Shown here: one piece after another, positions 21,400 to 24,541 of the stretch
How the letters are laid out: the number at the start of each line of letters is the position of its first letter
How positions within the stretch are numbered: the stretch's first letter is position 1
Assembly (NCBI GenBank): GCA_046590575.1
Contig: JBKJUS010000168.1
Span: forward strand, 1 to 24,541
Source: DATLNF01 sp046590575
Lineage (GTDB): Bacteria; Actinomycetota; Actinomycetes; BP-191
Direction: 5' to 3'
Length of the DNA stretch: 24,541 bases
The notes under the pieces: model-generated
Told to the model about the DNA's origin: nothing
Databases searched by the model: none
The model's input: only the letters and a program-made list of their open reading frames with translations
Program-made: the position numbers and the translations under genes

Positions 21400-23740
21400 G
21401 GTGCCGCTGGTTATCTCGCCGGCGGCTGCGGTGCCTTCGACGTTCCTGGAGCTCGACGGCAACGTGGTCTCGAACGGGACGGGCACGTTCGACTGGGCGA
21501 ATGGCGGCGCGTTGACGACGACCGGTGGCACGTACAGCCGGGCCGGCGCGGGCGGTGTGTTCAACGGCGGTGTGTTCAACGGTGACACCACGCCGCCGAC
21601 CGCGCCGACCCGGACGGCGGCCTCGTTGGCCAACAACACGATCGCTGACGCGCAGTTCAAGGTCGACCCGCTGGCCAGTGACCAGACGTCCTGCGGCACG
21701 GGGGACCCGACCGTCTACACCGGCGCTGGCAGTGAGACCAACGGCGGTCTGCTGACCTCGGACACCTTCGGCACCGGCAGCGTCCCGCCGAAGGACGACC
21801 TGTCCAACGTCTACGCGGTCGCGCACATCGGCAACGGGGCGAACGAGGTGTTCTTCGGCGCCGAGCGGGTCACCAACGAAGGTGCCAGCCACGTCGACTT
21901 CGAGTTCCTGCAGTCCCCGGTGACGAAGGTCGGCGCCTGCGAGGGCACGTTCACCGGCAACCGGTCGGCGGGCGACTTCCTGCTCTCGGTGGACTTCACC
22001 CAGGGCGGGACGCTGGGCGGTACCACGCTCTACGAGTGGCGCTGCGCGGCCGACTCTGCGCCGACCCAGCCGGCGGACGGCACGGTCTGCAACCCGGCTG
22101 CCAACGGCAAGAGCATCCCGCACTACGCCGTGACCGGGACTCCGGCGGTTGTGATCAACGTCAACGGCGGCACAACCGCCATTGAATGCGGTGGCTGGGT
22201 CTGCCGTAACTCCAACGGCACCGCGAAGACCACGATCGCGCAGAACGAGCTGATGGAGGGCGGCATCGACCTGGCGCAGCTGGGCTTCACCGGCTGTCTC
22301 AGCACTTTCCTGCCGCACACCCGCTCGTCGCACTCGTTCACTGCGACGTTGAAGGACTTCGAAATCATCCCGTTCAACACCTGCCGGTCGCCCTCGGTGA
22401 CCACGTCGCTGTCCGGTGCTGGGCAGAACGGCCCGGTCATCACCGTCCCGGTTGGCACGTCGGTGACTGACCAGGCGACCCTGGTCGGCGCGTCACCTGA
22501 CGCCGGGGGCACGGTGACCTACACCGTCTACACCAACAACGCCTGCACCACCGGAGCTCGCAGCGCCGGCACCAAGACGGTCACCAACGGTGTCGTACCC
22601 GCCTCGAACGCGCTCGCGTTCACCTCCGTCGGGACGTTCTACTGGCAGGCCGTCTACAGCGGCGACATCACCACCGGTGGACGCAACTACGGCGCCACCA
22701 GCCCATGCACCGACGAGGTGCTCACGGTGGCACCGCTCAGCCCGACCATCGCGACGACCCTGTCGGGTGGCGGGCAGACCCCCGCGAGCAGCATCACGGT
22801 CCCGATCGGCACGTCGGTGTCTGACACCGCAACACTGAGCGGTGCGACCCCTGACGCGGGTGGAACGGTGACCTACACCGTCTACACCAACATTGCGTGC
22901 ACGGCGAACGCGCAGGCGGCCGGGGTGAAGACGGTCGTGAATGGCGTCGTACCGGCATCGAACGCGCTCACCTTCAACTCCGCCGGCACGTTCTACTGGG
23001 CGGCCGTCTACAGCGGTGACAGCAACAACAACGGGGTGACCAGCCCGTGCACTGCCGAGGTGCTGACGGTATCGCCGAACCGCCCGACCATCGCGACGAC
23101 GCTGTCGGACGGCACTCAGAGCGCCGCGAGCATCACGGTCCCGATCGGCACGTCGGTGTCTGACACCGCCACGCTGACCGGTGCCACGAGTGGCGCCGGT
23201 GGGACGGTGACCTACACCGTCTACACCAACAGCACCTGCACCGCGGGGGCCCGCGATGCGGGCACCAAGACGGTCACCAACGGCGTCGTACCCGCTTCGA
23301 ACGCGTTGACGTTCAACTCCGCAGGCACGTTCTACTGGGGGGCTGTGTATAGCGGCGACAGCAACAACGTCGGCGTGACCAGCCCGTGTAGCGCCGAGGT
23401 GCTCACGGTGTCAAAGAACACGCCGGACCCGCACAGCACTCCGGTGGTCCAGATCAAGGACACCCTGACCGTCACCGATCTCACCAGTGACGCGACCGGC
23501 AACGTCCTGGTCGGGCTGTTCACCACCACGACCTGCACTGCCGCCAGCCAGATCGGCTCGAACGCGTCGTTCCCGGCAAGCGGCAACGTGGCCGGCACGC
23601 TGACCGCGGAGACCAGCTTCGTCGCGGTCACTGCGGGCACGTACTACTACAAGATCAGCTATGCCGGTGACAACAACAACACCGGTTTCGTCTCGTGCGC
23701 TGTGGAGTCGGTCACCGTGGGCATCACGTCCGAGCCCTGA
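21299..23740 (+). CDS. Large secreted protein with Ig-like repeats
   Basis: An 813-residue secreted protein. The signal peptide has an unusually long Arg-rich n-region (about 23 residues) and a core CLGAVGAAVLAVPLVIS, with cleavage likely after residue 44. An N-terminal domain (about 45-360) includes FLELDGNVV, GSVPPKDDLSNVYAVAHIG, EVFFGAERVTNEGASHVDFEF and GDFLLSVDFTQGG. I recall this module from secreted actinobacterial proteins of unknown function. Then come three Ig-like repeats of about 110-118 residues (from residues 365, 482 and 596) and a degenerate fourth (706-813). Each full repeat has TVTYTVYTN, FYWxAVYSGD and two Cys that could form a disulphide. There is no LPXTG signal or C-terminal membrane helix, so it is probably released or held non-covalently. 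ATG 21299 is supported by AGGGGGGG and by the conserved copy at 24441. Confidence 0.87.
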   Translation: MDASRSGRYARSRRRWLAGRSRRCLGAVGAAVLAVPLVISPAAAVPSTFLELDGNVVSNGTGTFDWANGGALTTTGGTYSRAGAGGVFNGGVFNGDTTPPTAPTRTAASLANNTIADAQFKVDPLASDQTSCGTGDPTVYTGAGSETNGGLLTSDTFGTGSVPPKDDLSNVYAVAHIGNGANEVFFGAERVTNEGASHVDFEFLQSPVTKVGACEGTFTGNRSAGDFLLSVDFTQGGTLGGTTLYEWRCAADSAPTQPADGTVCNPAANGKSIPHYAVTGTPAVVINVNGGTTAIECGGWVCRNSNGTAKTTIAQNELMEGGIDLAQLGFTGCLSTFLPHTRSSHSFTATLKDFEIIPFNTCRSPSVTTSLSGAGQNGPVITVPVGTSVTDQATLVGASPDAGGTVTYTVYTNNACTTGARSAGTKTVTNGVVPASNALAFTSVGTFYWQAVYSGDITTGGRNYGATSPCTDEVLTVAPLSPTIATTLSGGGQTPASSITVPIGTSVSDTATLSGATPDAGGTVTYTVYTNIACTANAQAAGVKTVVNGVVPASNALTFNSAGTFYWAAVYSGDSNNNGVTSPCTAEVLTVSPNRPTIATTLSDGTQSAASITVPIGTSVSDTATLTGATSGAGGTVTYTVYTNSTCTAGARDAGTKTVTNGVVPASNALTFNSAGTFYWGAVYSGDSNNVGVTSPCSAEVLTVSKNTPDPHSTPVVQIKDTLTVTDLTSDATGNVLVGLFTTTTCTAASQIGSNASFPASGNVAGTLTAETSFVAVTAGTYYYKISYAGDNNNTGFVSCAVESVTVGITSEP
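22391..23737 (+). repeat. Three tandem Ig-like coding repeats plus one degenerate unit
   Basis: Units run 22391-22741, 22742-23083 and 23084-23413, then a diverged unit 23414-23737. The 20-mer GTGACCTACACCGTCTACAC starts at 22514, 22868 and 23207, giving periods of 354 and 339 nt. High DNA identity between units shows recent expansion and allows unit number to change by recombination. The fourth unit lacks the TVYTN segment but keeps YYKISYAGDNNN and one Cys pair. Confidence 0.88.
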
Positions 23741-23757
23741 CCGAGCCAGTTGAGGAC

Positions 23758-23790
23758 GAAGGCCGGCGCCCACTCGGGGTGCCGGCCTTC
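23758..23790. terminator. Strong bidirectional terminator hairpin
   Basis: Arms 23758-23771 (GAAGGCCGGCGCCC) and 23777-23790 (GGGTGCCGGCCTTC) give a 14-bp stem with one G-U pair and a 5-nt loop. It lies 17 nt after the Ig-repeat stop and 20 nt from the stop of the convergent gene, so it can end transcription from both sides. No U-tract follows. Confidence 0.8.
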
Positions 23791-23810
23791 GGCCTGTCTG
23801 GTGCCAGCTG

Positions 23811-24215
23811 TTAGACCACGCTGAACGAACAGCTCGCCAAGGTCACGTAGCCGCGCCCGCGGCTCTGCTGGACGGTGACGATGCTCGTCCCAGTCCAGTA
23901 GGCGTGCCCGGTGACCGACGTGGTCCCGGCGGCGTCCACCAGGAGGTTCCAGGCGGTCGTGCCGGCCGCGTCGGCGACGAGCACATTCACGATCGAGTCG
24001 GCGTCCAGGCCGCTGGCCGTCATGGCGTAGTCGGTGCCCACGGGCACCGAGCTCGGGGCGACCGCGCAGCTGCCGGCCGAGTGGCTGGCCACCCCTCCCT
24101 TGGCCGCCATCGCCGGCGCGGTCGCGCCGAGCAGGCCGGCGGCGACGAGGGAGACGGTCACAGCCCGCCGCACGCGCCGGCCATTCGGGGACTGACGCAG
24201 GTGCTTGCCGCTCAT
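23811..24215 (-). CDS. Small secreted Ig-like protein
   Basis: A 134-residue secreted protein. ATG 24215 is set by AAAGGA 5 nt upstream, although the frame is open further. A basic n-region (RRVRRAV) leads into VSLVAAGLLGATAPAMA, with cleavage near residue 38. The mature part, about 96 residues, is a beta-rich single domain: SCAVAPSSVPVGTDYAMTASG, then VNVLVADAAGTTAWNLLVDAAGTT, and a C-terminal VTLASCSFSVV. Two Cys near the ends of the domain could form a disulphide. The first part resembles a bacterial Ig/IPT-like fold. I do not recognise a named family. It is convergent with the Ig-repeat gene and divergent from its partial paralogue, so it may belong to the same surface system. Confidence 0.8.
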   Translation of the reverse strand: MSGKHLRQSPNGRRVRRAVTVSLVAAGLLGATAPAMAAKGGVASHSAGSCAVAPSSVPVGTDYAMTASGLDADSIVNVLVADAAGTTAWNLLVDAAGTTSVTGHAYWTGTSIVTVQQSRGRGYVTLASCSFSVV

Positions 24216-24440
24216 GACGGTCCTTTCGTCGGGCGCGCGGTGGAATCTCGCGCGTGCTCCATGAGATTTTCGGCGCAGCCACGGCTGGTCTTGAGGGCCC
24301 AATGTCGGCTCACCCAATCGGCCTACCGTGTCCGGTTTCTGACATCGGTGTCCGGTTTGGTAGCCACGGAGGCGTTCGAGTGGCAGTCTCCGTGGCGGGG
24401 AGCTGCTCGCCCGATGCGGGCGGCCAGGTTAGGGGGGGTC
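24216..24440. promoter_or_regulatory. Divergent region before the second leader copy
   Basis: A 225-nt gene-free stretch. It contains two direct copies of GTGTCCGGTTT (24328-24338 and 24348-24358) exactly 20 nt apart, and the perfect inverted repeat GCCACGGAG (24363-24371)/CTCCGTGGC (24388-24396) with a 16-nt loop. The AGGGGGGG tract at 24431-24438 precedes the next start. Either repeat could be a regulator site for the gene at 24441; I see no clear -35/-10 pair on either strand. Confidence 0.5.
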
Positions 24441-24541
24441 ATGGCCGCGATTCGGTCTGGTCGGTATGCGCGGAGCCGGCGCCGGTGGCTTGCTGGTCGG
24501 AGCCGCAGGTGTCTGGGTGCGGTGGGGGCGGCGGTGTTGGC
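24431..24541 (+). repeat. Direct repeat, copy 2 (truncated by window end)
   Basis: Matches 21289-21399 at 109 of 111 positions. The match runs into the window edge, so its real length is unknown. The copies are 3142 nt apart in direct orientation and could support deletion or unequal crossing-over of the intervening genes. Confidence 0.93.
24441..24541 (+). CDS. 5' end of a second secreted-protein gene (partial)
   Basis: The first 33 codons of a gene cut by the window edge. The peptide starts MAAIRSGRYARSRRRWLAG and continues with the same Arg-rich n-region and hydrophobic core as the Ig-repeat protein, differing only at residues 2 (Ala for Asp) and 4 (Ile for Ser). It has the same AGGGGGGG tract 2 nt before the ATG. 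It is either a recent paralogue of the 813-residue protein or a different secreted protein sharing its leader. The body of the protein lies outside the window. Confidence 0.8.
   Translation, partial: MAAIRSGRYARSRRRWLAGRSRRCLGAVGAAVL

Noticed and set aside
21203..22333. Minus-strand open frame of 376 codons opposite the Ig-repeat gene
   Set aside because: Arg/Gly/Val-rich mirror of the secreted-protein gene, with no coherent domain.
22391..23413. Regularly spaced repeats suggestive of a repeat array
   Set aside because: The period is about 340-354 nt, a multiple of three, and the repeats encode similar Ig-like domains, so this is not a CRISPR array.

Overview
The window is very GC-rich, with strong G/C preference at third codon positions, GTG and ATG starts, and many 1-8 nt gene overlaps. 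Gene content points to a member of the Actinomycetota (class Actinomycetes). Evidence for this is a 32-residue bS22-type ribosomal protein, an excisionase-like HTH protein beside it, a short Ppx/GppA phosphatase, and a gene order that matches, as I recall it, the Rv0495c-Rv0502 block of Mycobacterium tuberculosis. I cannot name genus or species. I see no tRNA, rRNA, CRISPR array, transposase or phage gene.

Layout. At 27-4427 lies the first half of the conserved block: a cysteine-rich protein on the minus strand (Rv0495c-like), then on the plus strand Ppx, a TIM-barrel sugar phosphate isomerase/epimerase, proline dehydrogenase and ProC, the last two overlapping by 4 nt. At 4474-13987 comes an export and degradation region: two tandem secreted gluzincin metallopeptidases, a lipoprotein membrane-fusion protein with an ABC ATPase and FtsX-like permease (MacAB-like, 4-nt overlaps), an AcuC/HDAC-family deacetylase overlapping the permease stop, and a secreted S8 serine peptidase ending at a hairpin. 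At 14132-14497 the conserved block resumes with the HTH protein and bS22. At 14504-18269 there is a minus-strand cation efflux (CDF) protein, a divergent regulatory region with a perfect 17-bp hairpin and a well-formed promoter carrying a palindrome in its spacer, an MMPL/RND transporter and an overlapping TetR regulator. At 18317-20309 the conserved block ends with a GalE2-like SDR (catalytic Lys missing) and an LPLAT-family acyltransferase.

The right end (20310-24541) is accessory and surface-directed. It holds an atypical LuxR-type regulator with a possible 2-nt frameshift near its N-terminus, an 813-residue secreted protein with three Ig-like repeats plus a degenerate fourth, a convergent small secreted Ig-like protein, and the first 101 nt of a second gene. 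That 101-nt piece is nearly identical in DNA sequence to the leader of the Ig-repeat gene, so the locus appears to be a duplicated family of secreted proteins cut by the window edge.

How the parts may work together. The conserved genes form a housekeeping cluster (phosphate/polyphosphate, proline, ribosome, lipid acylation). The inserted blocks are concerned with the cell envelope: secreted peptidases, efflux, and secreted repeat proteins, each with its own visible control signals. Several plus-strand genes have a TANNNT hexamer 6-9 nt before the start codon, suggesting leaderless transcripts. All function calls rest on motifs and recalled family knowledge, not on database searches. No gene-free stretch exceeds 300 nt; the longest are 15161-15393, 24216-24440 and 20310-20503, all described below.
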